Shown here piece after piece: positions 8,720-16,914 of a stretch of 41,552 bases of DNA (its first letter is position 1; each line of letters begins with the position of its first letter). This DNA comes from Chloroflexota bacterium. GTDB taxonomy: Bacteria; Chloroflexota; UBA11872; UBA12225. The position numbers and the translations under genes are program-made. Under the pieces are notes generated by a model, which was not told the origin of the DNA, did not search any database, and saw only the letters and a program-made list of their open reading frames with translations. Where the stretch lies: assembly GCA_016199265.1 (NCBI GenBank), contig JACQGX010000380.1, positions 1 to 41,552 on the forward strand. Direction: 5' to 3'.

Positions 8720-9624
8720 AGATGCATCACTTCAAGGTAGGCCTGCGCGCGTGCCGAGTGAATCGGTGAGCCGTCTCGACGGCGGGCGTTCGCCAGCCAC
8801 TCGCCCACCAGTAGCTTGGCCACGCCGATTCGAACGAGCCAGCGCGCGGTGTGCGTGAACCACACCGGGTAATGGGTGCGGTAGAAGCGATAGCGGCTCT
8901 TGTGCAGCTCGATGAACATCGCGTCGGCGCGCTGCCGGGTGCTTCGCCCGCCCAAGTGCGTCGCCTGCGCCTCGCCGCAGTGCCAGACCTCCCAGCCGGC
9001 CTGCTTGAAACGGTAGCACCAATCGACCTCTTCCGCGTACATGAAGTACCCCTCGTCGAACAGGCCGACCTGCTCGATCGCCGCGCGCCGGACGCAGAAG
9101 AACGCGCCGAGTGGATGGTCGATGGGGAACGACCGCTCGTCCCAACGGCGTGGGTAGCGGCCGTTGAGCCCAGATTCGGCCAGACGCCGGTGCAGCGGGA
9201 AGAAGTCGAAAAAGACCTGGGCCAACGACGGAAAGCGGAACGCGCTGTGCTGGAACGTTCCGTCGCCGTGGCGCAGCCGGCCGCTCGCGACCGCCGCCCG
9301 CGGGTGCCGGTCGAGGAACGCCACGAGCCTGGCCAGGCTCCCTCGCTCGACCACGCAATCCGGATTGACGAGCGCGACGTAGCGGCCGGTCGAGCTGCGG
9401 ATCGCCGCGTTGTTCGCCGCGCCGAAGCCGGCGTTCCGCTCGTTCGCGATCAGCCGCACGTGTGGAAAACGCTCGCGTACCAGCGCGGCGCTGCCGTCGC
9501 GCGAAGCGTTGTCGACGACAAACACCTCGGTCTGCGGCGAGGCCTCGTCCACGATCAACGCGAGGCACCGCTCGAGCAGGTCCGCCGAGTTATAGCTGAC
9601 GACGACGACAGAGAGATCGACCAC
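8716..9624 (-). CDS. Glycosyltransferase family 2 (rhamnosyltransferase-like)
   Basis: A 302-residue GT2 protein paralogous in layout to the gene at 6960-7913: VVVVSYNSADLLERCL, VVDNASRDGSAALV, GFGAANNAAI, LVNPDCVVE and YFMYAEEVDWCYRFKQAGWE. The GTG at 9624 has GAGG 8 nt upstream and matches the family N-terminus; there is no good ATG nearby. It is the first gene of the operon. Only 34 bp separate it from the divergent nucleotidyltransferase start at 9659, so the two promoters must overlap. Confidence 0.88.
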   Translation of the reverse strand: MVDLSVVVVSYNSADLLERCLALIVDEASPQTEVFVVDNASRDGSAALVRERFPHVRLIANERNAGFGAANNAAIRSSTGRYVALVNPDCVVERGSLARLVAFLDRHPRAAVASGRLRHGDGTFQHSAFRFPSLAQVFFDFFPLHRRLAESGLNGRYPRRWDERSFPIDHPLGAFFCVRRAAIEQVGLFDEGYFMYAEEVDWCYRFKQAGWEVWHCGEAQATHLGGRSTRQRADAMFIELHKSRYRFYRTHYPVWFTHTARWLVRIGVAKLLVGEWLANARRRDGSPIHSARAQAYLEVMHL

Positions 9625-9658
9625 GTGCCAGACCTCAGCGCATTCTAAACTCTCACCG

Positions 9659-10324
9659 ATGGAAAAGCGTGTACGTGACCGGGAAGGCGGAACCTGGGCG
9701 GTCCTGCTCGCCGCCGGCGAGTCGACGCGCATGGGCGAGCTGAAGGCGTTGCTTCCGTGGGCAGGCCGCTCGCTCTTTGAGTTCCAGGTTGCGCAGTTGC
9801 TGGCGTCACCTATTGAACGGCTGGTGGTGGTGCTCGGGTATCGTGCCGTCGAGCTGCAGCAGCGCCTGCCTGCCGGAGATCGGCTCGTTCCGGTCGTCAA
9901 CGACAACTTTCGCTCGGGCAAAGTGAGCTCGATCGTCGCCGGCGTGGACGCGGTGCCCTGCGGGTGCCACGTCGTGATCCTGGGAGTCGACCAGCCACGG
10001 CCGGCGGCGCTCGTGTTGCGGACCTTGGCGTGCCATAATGCCGCCGGGGCACCGATCACGATCGCGACGTATCAGCGCCGTCGCGGCCATCCCGTCGTCT
10101 TTGCGCCCGCGCTCCGCGACGAGCTGCTGGCCATCGACGAGGCGACGCAAGGGCTGCGGGCCGTCCTCCAGCGTCACCAACAGGTGGTGCATCACTGTGA
10201 CGTCGACTCGCCCCTGGCGCTGGTCAATCTGAACACGCCCGCGGACTACCAGGCGGCGCTTCAGCTCTGGGAGAGCGGCGCTTTGGCCAGCTCGACGCGA
10301 AGCGCCCGCGCAGGGAACCAATAG
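9659..10324 (+). CDS. MobA-like NTP transferase domain protein
   Basis: A 221-residue nucleotidyltransferase of the MobA/MocA (NTP_transf_3) type. The signature LLAAGESTRMGELKALLPW is the nucleotide-binding loop with its Lys. Other family blocks are VVVLGYRAVELQQRLP, VNDNFRSGKVSSIVAGVDAV, VVILGVDQPRP and GHPVVFAP. MocA-type members cytidylate or guanylate molybdopterin; others activate sugars. No molybdenum-enzyme genes are nearby and it sits beside glycosyltransferases, so the substrate is unresolved. The 3' end overlaps the convergent methyltransferase by 64 bp. Confidence 0.85.
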   Translation: MEKRVRDREGGTWAVLLAAGESTRMGELKALLPWAGRSLFEFQVAQLLASPIERLVVVLGYRAVELQQRLPAGDRLVPVVNDNFRSGKVSSIVAGVDAVPCGCHVVILGVDQPRPAALVLRTLACHNAAGAPITIATYQRRRGHPVVFAPALRDELLAIDEATQGLRAVLQRHQQVVHHCDVDSPLALVNLNTPADYQAALQLWESGALASSTRSARAGNQ

Positions 10325-10935
10325 GCAAAGAGATTTTCGTACACCCGTGGGAGGCGATTGGCCCACCAAGCAATCCCCAGGAGGTGGTGGAACTTCCCGA
10401 AGACGAGGCGCCGCGCCGTGATGCGGAAGCGAGCGCCGGTGAACCAGGTGTGGCGATTCGCTTGCCAGCCGGTAGCGGCGGGCGCGCTAAAGTGCTCGAA
10501 CGTGGTGAAGGTGAACCAGCGAACGTGCGTCGGGTCGGCGTACGCGCTGACGCTGGTAAAGTACGGCACCTCGACGGTACAGCGGCCATGATCCCGCAGC
10601 ACGCGGTGGATTTCGCTCATCGCTGCCGCGAGATCGGGCAGGTGCTCGAGCACGTTGAGCGCGAGCGCGCTGCCGATCGAGCCGCCGGCGAACGGCAGCG
10701 CGTCGATGCGGGCCACCACATCGACTCCCGGCAGCGCGACGGCGTCGACGCCGTACGTGCCGGGCATGCGACGCCGGCCGCAGCCGAGATCGACCGCCGG
10801 CCAGGAACGATCGTTCCGGCGATCGGCCCGAGCACGGTCCGAGCGATTGCCCGGCGCGGCCGTCTGTGCGTTGACAAGTAAGCCAAAGATGGGCGGCGGC
10901 ATGGAGGTGAGGGTACAATTGCTACCGCTCATCAT
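10261..10935 (-). CDS. Class I SAM-dependent methyltransferase
   Basis: A 224-residue Rossmann-fold methyltransferase. Motif I is WPAVDLGCGRRRMPG. DAVALPGVDVVARIDALPFAG is the acidic loop region, and ALALNVLEHLPDLAAAMSEI is the motif-IV block seen in UbiE/Coq5-like and glycan-modifying enzymes. The first ~40 residues are poorly conserved. The ATG at 10935 is the longest choice and an ATG at 10902 is equally possible; neither has a strong ribosome binding site. It is transcribed away from mreB and towards the nucleotidyltransferase. The substrate may be a surface glycan, judging only from its neighbours. Confidence 0.8.
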   Translation of the reverse strand: MMSGSNCTLTSMPPPIFGLLVNAQTAAPGNRSDRARADRRNDRSWPAVDLGCGRRRMPGTYGVDAVALPGVDVVARIDALPFAGGSIGSALALNVLEHLPDLAAAMSEIHRVLRDHGRCTVEVPYFTSVSAYADPTHVRWFTFTTFEHFSAPAATGWQANRHTWFTGARFRITARRLVFGKFHHLLGIAWWANRLPRVYENLFAYWFPARALRVELAKAPLSQS

Positions 10936-10948
10936 CCGTTCACTAGGG

Positions 10949-10970
10949 CATCCGGCGCGCGCGCCGGATG
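10949..10970. repeat. Perfect 22-bp palindrome at the mreB start
   Basis: The arm CATCCGGCGCG is followed directly by its exact reverse complement, 11 bp per arm with no spacer. The last three bases are the first possible mreB ATG (10968). It could be an operator, or a hairpin occluding the start. Alternating CG dinucleotides in the centre make chance occurrence likelier than for mixed sequence. Confidence 0.75.
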
Positions 10971-12041
10971 GTGAAAGAGGCTATGCTGGCGCCGCTTAGC
11001 GCCCTGTTCGGGTTCTTTGCCAAAGATCTGGGTATCGACCTGGGCACCGCAAACACGCTCGTCTACGTCCGCGACCGCGGCGTGCTCATCTCCGAACCGT
11101 CCGTCGTCGCTTGCGACAAGCGGTCGGGCCGTGTCTTGGCGGTGGGCGCCGAGGCCAAGAAGATGGTCGGCCGGACACCGGCCAATATCGTCGCCATTCG
11201 ACCGCTCAAAGACGGCGTCATCGCCGACTTCGAAACAGTCGAGAGCATGCTGCGCTATTTCATCAACAAGGTCCACGACCGGTTTCTGATTACCCCTCGG
11301 CCGCGGGTGATCGTGGGCGTACCGTCTGGTGTCACCGAGGTCGAGAAGCGCGCGGTGCAGGACGCGGCGATCAACGCCGGTGCGCGCGAGGCCTACCTCA
11401 TTGAAGAGCCAATGGCGGCGGCAATTGGCGCCGGCTTGCCGATCCACGACGCCGCCGGTAGCATGATCGTCGACATCGGCGGCGGTACCACCGAAGTTGC
11501 GGTGATTTCGCTCGGCGGTATCGTGCTCAGTCGATCGATCCGCATCGGCGGCGACGAGATCGATTCGGAGATCATTCAGTTCGCCCGCCGCGAATACGAC
11601 CTCTACATCGGCGAGCGCACCGCCGAAGAAACCAAGATCGCCATCGGCTCAGCGTATGCAATCAAGGACGAGCTCAAGACGACAATGCGCGGACGCGACC
11701 TCATCACCGGCCTGCCGAAGGAGATCGAAGTCTCGGTCGCCGAGATCCGAGAGGCCATCGCCGGGCCGGTGAACCTGATCGTCGAGGCGGTCAAGCTTTC
11801 GATCGAGGAGACGCCGCCGGAGCTGCTCGCCGACATCATGGACCAGGGCATCGTCCTCGCCGGCGGTGGCGCGATGCTCAAGGGGCTCGATCAGCGGCTG
11901 CGAGATGAGACGAAAATCCCGGTCCACATCGCCGACGACCCGCTCCAGTGCGTCGTGCGCGGCACCGGCGCCTGCTTGGAAAACCTGGAGGTGTACCGCA
12001 AGGTCTTCGTGACCGAATACTACGCGCGCCTTCGGACGTAA
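10968..12041 (+). CDS. mreB: Rod shape-determining protein MreB
   Basis: A 357-residue bacterial actin that forms membrane-bound filaments steering the elongation machinery. Phosphate-1 loop is [13 protein letters not shown]; the catalytic segment YLIEEPMAAAIGAG keeps both Glu residues; phosphate-2 is [19 protein letters not shown]; the adenosine motif is GIVLAGGGAMLKGLD. The N-terminal LSALFGFF could be the membrane-contacting helix. The start is uncertain: ATG 10968 lies inside a perfect palindrome with no ribosome binding site. ATG 10983 has AGAGG only 2 nt away and gives a family-typical N-terminus. A TACAAT hexamer at 10914-10919 is a possible -10 without a clear -35. First gene of the mreBCD-mrdA-rodA-thrB run; all residues needed for ATP hydrolysis are present, unlike in the paralogue at 30408. 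Confidence 0.96.
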   Translation: MVKEAMLAPLSALFGFFAKDLGIDLGTANTLVYVRDRGVLISEPSVVACDKRSGRVLAVGAEAKKMVGRTPANIVAIRPLKDGVIADFETVESMLRYFINKVHDRFLITPRPRVIVGVPSGVTEVEKRAVQDAAINAGAREAYLIEEPMAAAIGAGLPIHDAAGSMIVDIGGGTTEVAVISLGGIVLSRSIRIGGDEIDSEIIQFARREYDLYIGERTAEETKIAIGSAYAIKDELKTTMRGRDLITGLPKEIEVSVAEIREAIAGPVNLIVEAVKLSIEETPPELLADIMDQGIVLAGGGAMLKGLDQRLRDETKIPVHIADDPLQCVVRGTGACLENLEVYRKVFVTEYYARLRT

Positions 12042-12203
12042 CGGCCCCCAGCGCCCACAACCCAACTGCTGCCGCGCACGAGCAGGCGCTTGCGACCAGT
12101 TGGTAAACGTTCGACCCAAAGCCAAACCCATAATTCGGAGTCTCGAACAACAGCGCATCCAAAGCAACTGAACGAAAGCCAAGGTGGAACCCGCAGCCGG
12201 CCT

Positions 12204-12238
12204 CACTTTGCACTTTGCACTTTGCACTTTGCACTTGG
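12204..12238. repeat. Tandem heptamer repeat (CACTTTG)n
   Basis: Four perfect CACTTTG units are followed by a variant, CACTTGG. They lie inside the 214-bp gap between mreB and mreC and end 18 nt before the mreC start. No ORF or other feature is visible in the remainder of the gap (12042-12203). A related degenerate run (CCTTGCATCTTGCACTTGC) occurs near 26190. Confidence 0.85.
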
Positions 12239-12255
12239 TTTAGACCAACCGGGAC

Positions 12256-13083
12256 ATGCTTTCCTCCCCCTCACCTAATCCGCTGGCGTGGCTCACCGTG
12301 TTCGTGGCGCTCACCATCGGCGCGACGTTCGCGAACAGCCGCCACCTGCTCGATGTGCCGCGCAGCGTCGCGGCACAGGCGCTGGCGCCGCTCCAGACGG
12401 GTGCCAGCCGGCTCGGGCACGCGATTGCCGGCGCGGCGAGCGGCTGGCAGGAGCTTAGCCGGCTGCGGCGCGAAAACGAAGCGCTGCGCCGCACCGTGGA
12501 AGAGCTGCTCCAGGAAACGGTGCGGCTGCGTTCGGCCGAATTGGAGAACCGCGAGCTGCGCGAGCAACTGCGTTACGCCGAGGGCCACCGCGCCGACGCG
12601 CCGCTTCCAGCCGAGGTGATCGGTTTCGATTCGAGCACGCTGTTGGGCTACGCGATCGTCAACCGGGGAAGTGATGCGCACCTGGAGGACGGCATGACGG
12701 TGCTTACTCCCGCCGGGCTGGTGGGCCGCATCGTCTCGCACACGCCACGCACGAGCACCGTGCTGCTCATCAACCATCCCAGCAGCGCGGTGAACGCGGT
12801 CATTCAGGGCTCGCCGGGGGCAACGGGCCTGGTCGTCGGGCGGCCCGACGGTCGCTTGCTCATGCGCTACATCCCGCAGGCCGAAACGGTGCGCGTGAAC
12901 GATCTGGTCGTCACCTCCGGGCTGGGCGGCGCGTTCCCGCGCAGCGTACCGATCGGCCGGGTCGTCCATTTCGAGACGCGCGACATCGACATGTTCCAGG
13001 AGGTTATCGTGGAGCCGTTCGTCGACTTCCGCAAGCTCGGTCACGTGCTGGTCATGACCGGCTTCACGCCGACCAAGCTGTGA
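12256..13083 (+). CDS. mreC: Rod shape-determining protein MreC
   Basis: A 275-residue bitopic membrane protein. One N-terminal transmembrane helix (about residues 9-27) is followed by a coiled coil (about 66-110, SRLRRENEALRRTVEELLQE), then the two beta-barrel periplasmic or wall-side domain with VNRGSDAHLEDGMTVLTPAG, LVGRIVSHTPRTSTVLLINH and VVTSGLGGAFPRSVPIG. MreC scaffolds PBP2 and MreD in the elongasome. The length is normal. Start sequence: only a weak GGGAC precedes the ATG. A tandem heptamer repeat directly upstream separates it from mreB. Confidence 0.95.
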   Translation: MLSSPSPNPLAWLTVFVALTIGATFANSRHLLDVPRSVAAQALAPLQTGASRLGHAIAGAASGWQELSRLRRENEALRRTVEELLQETVRLRSAELENRELREQLRYAEGHRADAPLPAEVIGFDSSTLLGYAIVNRGSDAHLEDGMTVLTPAGLVGRIVSHTPRTSTVLLINHPSSAVNAVIQGSPGATGLVVGRPDGRLLMRYIPQAETVRVNDLVVTSGLGGAFPRSVPIGRVVHFETRDIDMFQEVIVEPFVDFRKLGHVLVMTGFTPTKL

Positions 13084-13102
13084 CGCAAGAGGTGCCGGCA
13101 GC

Positions 13103-13618
13103 GTGACGTTTGGAACCCCCTGGTGGGTGCCTCCCTTGCTCTTCTTCGTCGCGGCGCTCGTGCAGGCGTCGTTTCTGCCTTCCCTCGGCTTCGTCGCTGT
13201 GCGTCCCGATTTCGTCGTGCAGTCCGTCATCATCTGGGCTGTGCTGCGGGGCGTGCGCGAGGCGCTGCTGTGGGCGTTTGCCGGCGGCCTCGTGCTCGAC
13301 CTCTTTTCGGGCGGCCCGTTTGGCACGGCGACGCTCGCGCTGCTCATCGTCGCCTTTTTCGCCAGTGTGGGCGAGCTCCGGCTCCTAAGCAGCAACGTGA
13401 TCCTGCCGGTACTGGCCGTCTTCTGGGGCTCGGTGCTCTACAGCGCGATCTTTCTCTTTCTGCTGGCGACGCACGAATACAACGTGGCGTGGCTGGGCAC
13501 GTTCCGTGAGGTGGTCGTGCCCACGGCCCTCGTCAACACCGCGCTCGCCCCCGCGACGTACTGGCTGCTTGCCCGGCTCGAGCGGCGTACCCGGCGTACC
13601 GTCCCGGTAGAGTGGTGA
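13103..13618 (+). CDS. mreD: Rod shape-determining protein MreD
   Basis: A 171-residue integral membrane protein with about five hydrophobic helices. It carries the MreD pattern of acidic and aromatic residues between helices (RPDFVVQSVIIWAVLRGVRE and GGLVLDLFSGGPFGTATLAL). Start is GTG with AGAGGTG 9 nt upstream. It lies 19 bp after mreC and 16 bp before mrdA, in the canonical elongasome order. The C-terminus is basic (ARLERRTRRT). Confidence 0.93.
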   Translation: MTFGTPWWVPPLLFFVAALVQASFLPSLGFVAVRPDFVVQSVIIWAVLRGVREALLWAFAGGLVLDLFSGGPFGTATLALLIVAFFASVGELRLLSSNVILPVLAVFWGSVLYSAIFLFLLATHEYNVAWLGTFREVVVPTALVNTALAPATYWLLARLERRTRRTVPVEW

Positions 13619-13634
13619 GCGAGAGACGATTCGT

Positions 13635-15497
13635 ATGATGACGCTTCTGCGACGCGATCCGCGGCTCTGCGCCCTCGGCGGCGCTATCGCGCTGGGATTT
13701 CTGGTGCTCGTTGGGCAGCTCTGGCGAATCCAGATCGCCGCCGGTGCGCAATACCGCCAGCGGGCCGAGGTCAATCGCATCCGGGTCGTCACCGTGAAAC
13801 CGCAGCGCGGTGTGATCTACGACCGCGACGGGCGCCAGCTCGCACGCAACGTACCGAGTTTTACCGCCAGCATCCGCCCGGCGGACCTGCCCAAGGACAA
13901 GGCCGAGCAGCAGGCCGTCTTCGAACGGCTCTCGCAGGTGATCGACGTGCCGGCAGACGAGATCCGTAAGATCGTCGACGGTGCGCGGGCCGATCCATTC
14001 ACGCCGGTGCGCATCAAGCCACGGCTCTCGCGCGACCGGGCGCTGATCCTGGAAGAGCACCACACCGTGCTGCCCGGCGTCGTCGTGCAGCTTACGCCAA
14101 TCCGCACCTACCCGGAAGGGCCACTCTTTGGCCAGATCCTAGGGTACGCCGGTCCGATCCCGGCGAGCTCACTCGAAAGTCTGCTGGGGCAAGGCTACGA
14201 GCGCGACGACAGCATCGGCTTGGCCGGCCTCGAGTCGTCGTTCGAAGAGGAGCTCCGTGGGCAGAAGGGACGCAAGCAGGTCGAAGTCGACGCCGTGGGA
14301 CGCGAACTGGGCGAGCTCGCGACGCTCGCTGAGGCGAAGCCGGGCGGCAACCTGGTGCTCACCATCGACGCCGCGTACCAGCGCCGGGTGGCCGAGATTC
14401 TGGGCGAGGCGATGGCGAAGGCGCGCTCAAGCCAGGGGGCAATCGTCGCCATTCAGCCGCAGACCGGCGAGGTGCTCGCGATGGTCAGTCTGCCGCAGTA
14501 CGACAACAACCTCTTTGCGGCGGGGATCTCGCAGGCAGATTACGCGCGACTCAGCGAAGATCCCTGGGGGCCGCTGCTCAATCACGCCATCGCCGGCCAG
14601 TATCCGCCCGGCTCGACGTTCAAGATGGTCACCGCGGCGGCGGCGCTCCAGGAAAAGGTCGTCACGCTACAAACTCCCATCAACTGCGTTGGGGCGATCT
14701 CGCTGCGCGGCGCCACCTATCGCGACTGGTACGCGCCGGGGCACGGCAACGTCAATGTACGCCAGGCGCTTGCCGTCTCGTGTGACATTTACTTCTACAG
14801 CGTGTCGGGCGGGAACCCATACACCGGGCTGCACGGGCTCGGCATCGAGCGGTTGGCGCGCTACGCGCACGCTTTTGGCTTCGGCGAGAAAAGCGGCCTT
14901 CGGTTGCCGGGTGAAGTGGCCGGCCTGATTCCCACCGAGGAGTGGAAACGCGAGCGCATGAAGGAGCCATGGTACATCGGAGACAATTACAACGTCGGTA
15001 TCGGGCAGGGCGCCGTGCTCGCCACGCCGCTCCAACTCGCCAACATGACCGCGGCGATCGCCAGCGGCGGCACGCTGTACCGGCCACACCTCGTCAAGGC
15101 CATTCGTGATGCCGAGGGGAACGTGACACAGACGACCGCGCCGGATACCATCCGCAAGCTCCCCCTCGCACCCGAGTACCTCGCGGCGATTCGCGCCGGC
15201 ATGCGCGATGCGGTTGCGGCGCAGTCTGCGACGCCGACGCAGTCGGGTACGGCATACTTCGCCCTCCGCCAGTACGACTTTCCGATGGCGGGAAAGACCG
15301 GTACGGCGGAATACGCCGGGCCGCGTGATAGCAAGGGCAACCTGCCTACCCACGCGTTGTTCGTCGGCTTCGCGCCCTATGATGACCCACAGATCGCCGT
15401 CGCGGTCATCGTGTACGGTGGCGGCGAGGGCTCGGCCACCGCCGCTCCCGTCGCCGCCGAAGCCATCAAAGCCTTCTTCGAGCTGGTACAGCCTTGA
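13635..15497 (+). CDS. mrdA: Penicillin-binding protein 2 (elongation transpeptidase)
   Basis: A 620-residue class B PBP that cross-links peptidoglycan during cell elongation. An N-terminal membrane anchor (about residues 12-36) precedes the pedestal domain with QRGVIYDRDGRQLARNVPSF. The transpeptidase has all active-site motifs: S327-TFK330 (YPPGSTFKMVTA), S382-C-D384 (the SxD variant usual for PBP2) and K554-TGTAEY. GIGQGAVLATPLQLANMTAA is the typical late block. Two ATG codons are adjacent at the start. It works with RodA, encoded next, in the SEDS/PBP2 polymerase complex. Two inverted repeats follow its stop before rodA. Confidence 0.97.
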   Translation: MMTLLRRDPRLCALGGAIALGFLVLVGQLWRIQIAAGAQYRQRAEVNRIRVVTVKPQRGVIYDRDGRQLARNVPSFTASIRPADLPKDKAEQQAVFERLSQVIDVPADEIRKIVDGARADPFTPVRIKPRLSRDRALILEEHHTVLPGVVVQLTPIRTYPEGPLFGQILGYAGPIPASSLESLLGQGYERDDSIGLAGLESSFEEELRGQKGRKQVEVDAVGRELGELATLAEAKPGGNLVLTIDAAYQRRVAEILGEAMAKARSSQGAIVAIQPQTGEVLAMVSLPQYDNNLFAAGISQADYARLSEDPWGPLLNHAIAGQYPPGSTFKMVTAAAALQEKVVTLQTPINCVGAISLRGATYRDWYAPGHGNVNVRQALAVSCDIYFYSVSGGNPYTGLHGLGIERLARYAHAFGFGEKSGLRLPGEVAGLIPTEEWKRERMKEPWYIGDNYNVGIGQGAVLATPLQLANMTAAIASGGTLYRPHLVKAIRDAEGNVTQTTAPDTIRKLPLAPEYLAAIRAGMRDAVAAQSATPTQSGTAYFALRQYDFPMAGKTGTAEYAGPRDSKGNLPTHALFVGFAPYDDPQIAVAVIVYGGGEGSATAAPVAAEAIKAFFELVQP

Positions 15498-15516
15498 ACG
15501 AGCCACAGAGTTTTCA

Positions 15517-15575
15517 TGCCCCGGCGGGCACCACCGCAGGATGGAAAAGTGAGATGCTACTGGCCCGCCGGGGCA
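15517..15575. repeat. Inverted repeat, 13-bp GC-rich arms
   Basis: TGCCCCGGCGGGC (15517-15529) and its exact reverse complement (15563-15575) enclose 33 nt. It begins 19 nt after the mrdA stop. No U-run follows, so any terminator role would be factor-dependent or only attenuating. Confidence 0.75.
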
Positions 15576-15600
15576 CCAGTAGGCGATTTTGAGAGCCGCG

Positions 15601-15657
15601 CACAGAGCGCACAGAGTCCAAGAGGACCTTCTCTCTGTGAACTCTGTGCGCTCTGTG
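15601..15657. repeat. Inverted repeat, 17-bp CACAGAGCG word arms
   Basis: CACAGAGCGCACAGAGT (15601-15617) is exactly complementary to 15641-15657. The arms are built from two CACAGAG units. A second small stem (GTCC AAGA GGAC) lies in the loop. The structure ends 17 nt before the rodA start and could affect its translation. Confidence 0.8.
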
Positions 15658-15674
15658 GCTATCCTTAACGTCCG

Positions 15675-16904
15675 ATGCAGCGGAAATCGTGGCGCCGGTT
15701 CGATCTGTGGCTGCTGTTGAGTGCGCTCGTGCTCGTCGGCTTCGGCCTCGTCGTCCTCCGCAGCGCGACGTTGCTTGCCGACCGACCCGTCAGCGCGCAA
15801 CTCCTGACGCAGGGCGCATACGCCGCGCTCGGCGTGGCGCTTATGACCGGCATCGCGTTCGTCGACTACCGCGCGCTCGGCGCCCTCGCCCCGGTCTTCT
15901 ACGCCGCCATGCTCGTGTTGCTCGTGCTGGTCGACGTGACCGGCCAGCACGTGTTCGGCGCACAGCGCTGGATACGAATCGGCTTCGTCCAATTTCAGCC
16001 CTCTGAGCTGGCCAAGGTTATCGTCATTCTCTCTCTCGCGCGTTATCTGGCGGCGCAGGAGAAGCAGATCCGCTCGCCGAAGACGCTGTTGGTGTCGTTC
16101 GCCATCGTCGCCGTGCCGGTTGCGCTGGTCTATCAGCAGCCGGACCTGGGCACGTCGCTCGTGCTTCTTGCCATCTGGATGGGCATGACCTTTGCCGCCG
16201 GCGCGCCGCTCCCGTGGCTCGGCGCGATTGCCGGCGTGCCGGTGTTCGGCTTCCCGCTGGTCTGGCGGCTGCTGAAAGACTACATGCGGCGGCGACTGAT
16301 GACGTTCGTTTCGCCGGAGCGCGACCCGCTCGGCGAGGGCTACAACATCATTCAGGCGCGGATCAGCGTCGGATCGGGCGGCTGGTGGGGACGCGGCTTG
16401 GGCAACGGCACGCAGACACAGCTCAACTTTCTGCGGGTGCAGCACACCGACTTCATTTTCGCCGTGCTCGGCGAGGAGCTCGGCTTTATGGGTGCGGTGG
16501 CGCTGCTGGCGCTGTTTGGCGCGCTGCTGTGGCGCTGCTTGCGCGTCGCCACGCGCTCGCGCGATGCGTTTGGGAGGCTGCTCGCCGCTGGTGTGGTGAG
16601 CATGGTGCTGTTCCAGGTGTTCGTCAACATTGGGATGAATGTCGGCCTGATGCCGGTAACTGGTATTCCATTGCCGTTCATCAGCTTCGGCGGCTCCTCG
16701 CTCGTCTCCACGTTCATCTGCCTCGGGCTGCTGCAGAGTGTGTTGATCCACGCCCAGGCACGCCGCTACGATACGCGCCCGAACGTCCGCGTGCCGGTGC
16801 GACTGCGGCTGGGCCGGGTCCGCTTCCCGCTCCGGTTTGCCGGGCCTCGGTCGCGCCACGCCACCGCCGCCCGCCGCCCGCGACCCGACGGGCGAGCAAT
16901 CTGA
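15675..16904 (+). CDS. rodA: Rod shape-determining protein RodA (SEDS glycan polymerase)
   Basis: A 409-residue SEDS-family membrane glycosyltransferase that polymerises lipid II during elongation. It has about ten hydrophobic segments and the family blocks VLVDVTGQHVFGAQRWIRIG, FQPSELAKVIVILSLARYLA, YQQPDLGTSLVLLAIW (catalytic-site Asp), GSGGWWGRGLGNGTQTQLNF, then HTDFIFAVLGEELGFMG and NVGLMPVTGIPLPFISFGGS. The tail (about residues 360-409) is basic and Arg-rich. The ATG at 15675 has no clear ribosome binding site and follows a strong inverted repeat by 17 nt. It partners with the PBP2 encoded upstream. Confidence 0.96.
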   Translation: MQRKSWRRFDLWLLLSALVLVGFGLVVLRSATLLADRPVSAQLLTQGAYAALGVALMTGIAFVDYRALGALAPVFYAAMLVLLVLVDVTGQHVFGAQRWIRIGFVQFQPSELAKVIVILSLARYLAAQEKQIRSPKTLLVSFAIVAVPVALVYQQPDLGTSLVLLAIWMGMTFAAGAPLPWLGAIAGVPVFGFPLVWRLLKDYMRRRLMTFVSPERDPLGEGYNIIQARISVGSGGWWGRGLGNGTQTQLNFLRVQHTDFIFAVLGEELGFMGAVALLALFGALLWRCLRVATRSRDAFGRLLAAGVVSMVLFQVFVNIGMNVGLMPVTGIPLPFISFGGSSLVSTFICLGLLQSVLIHAQARRYDTRPNVRVPVRLRLGRVRFPLRFAGPRSRHATAARRPRPDGRAI

Positions 16905-16914
16905 GCGAAAAACC

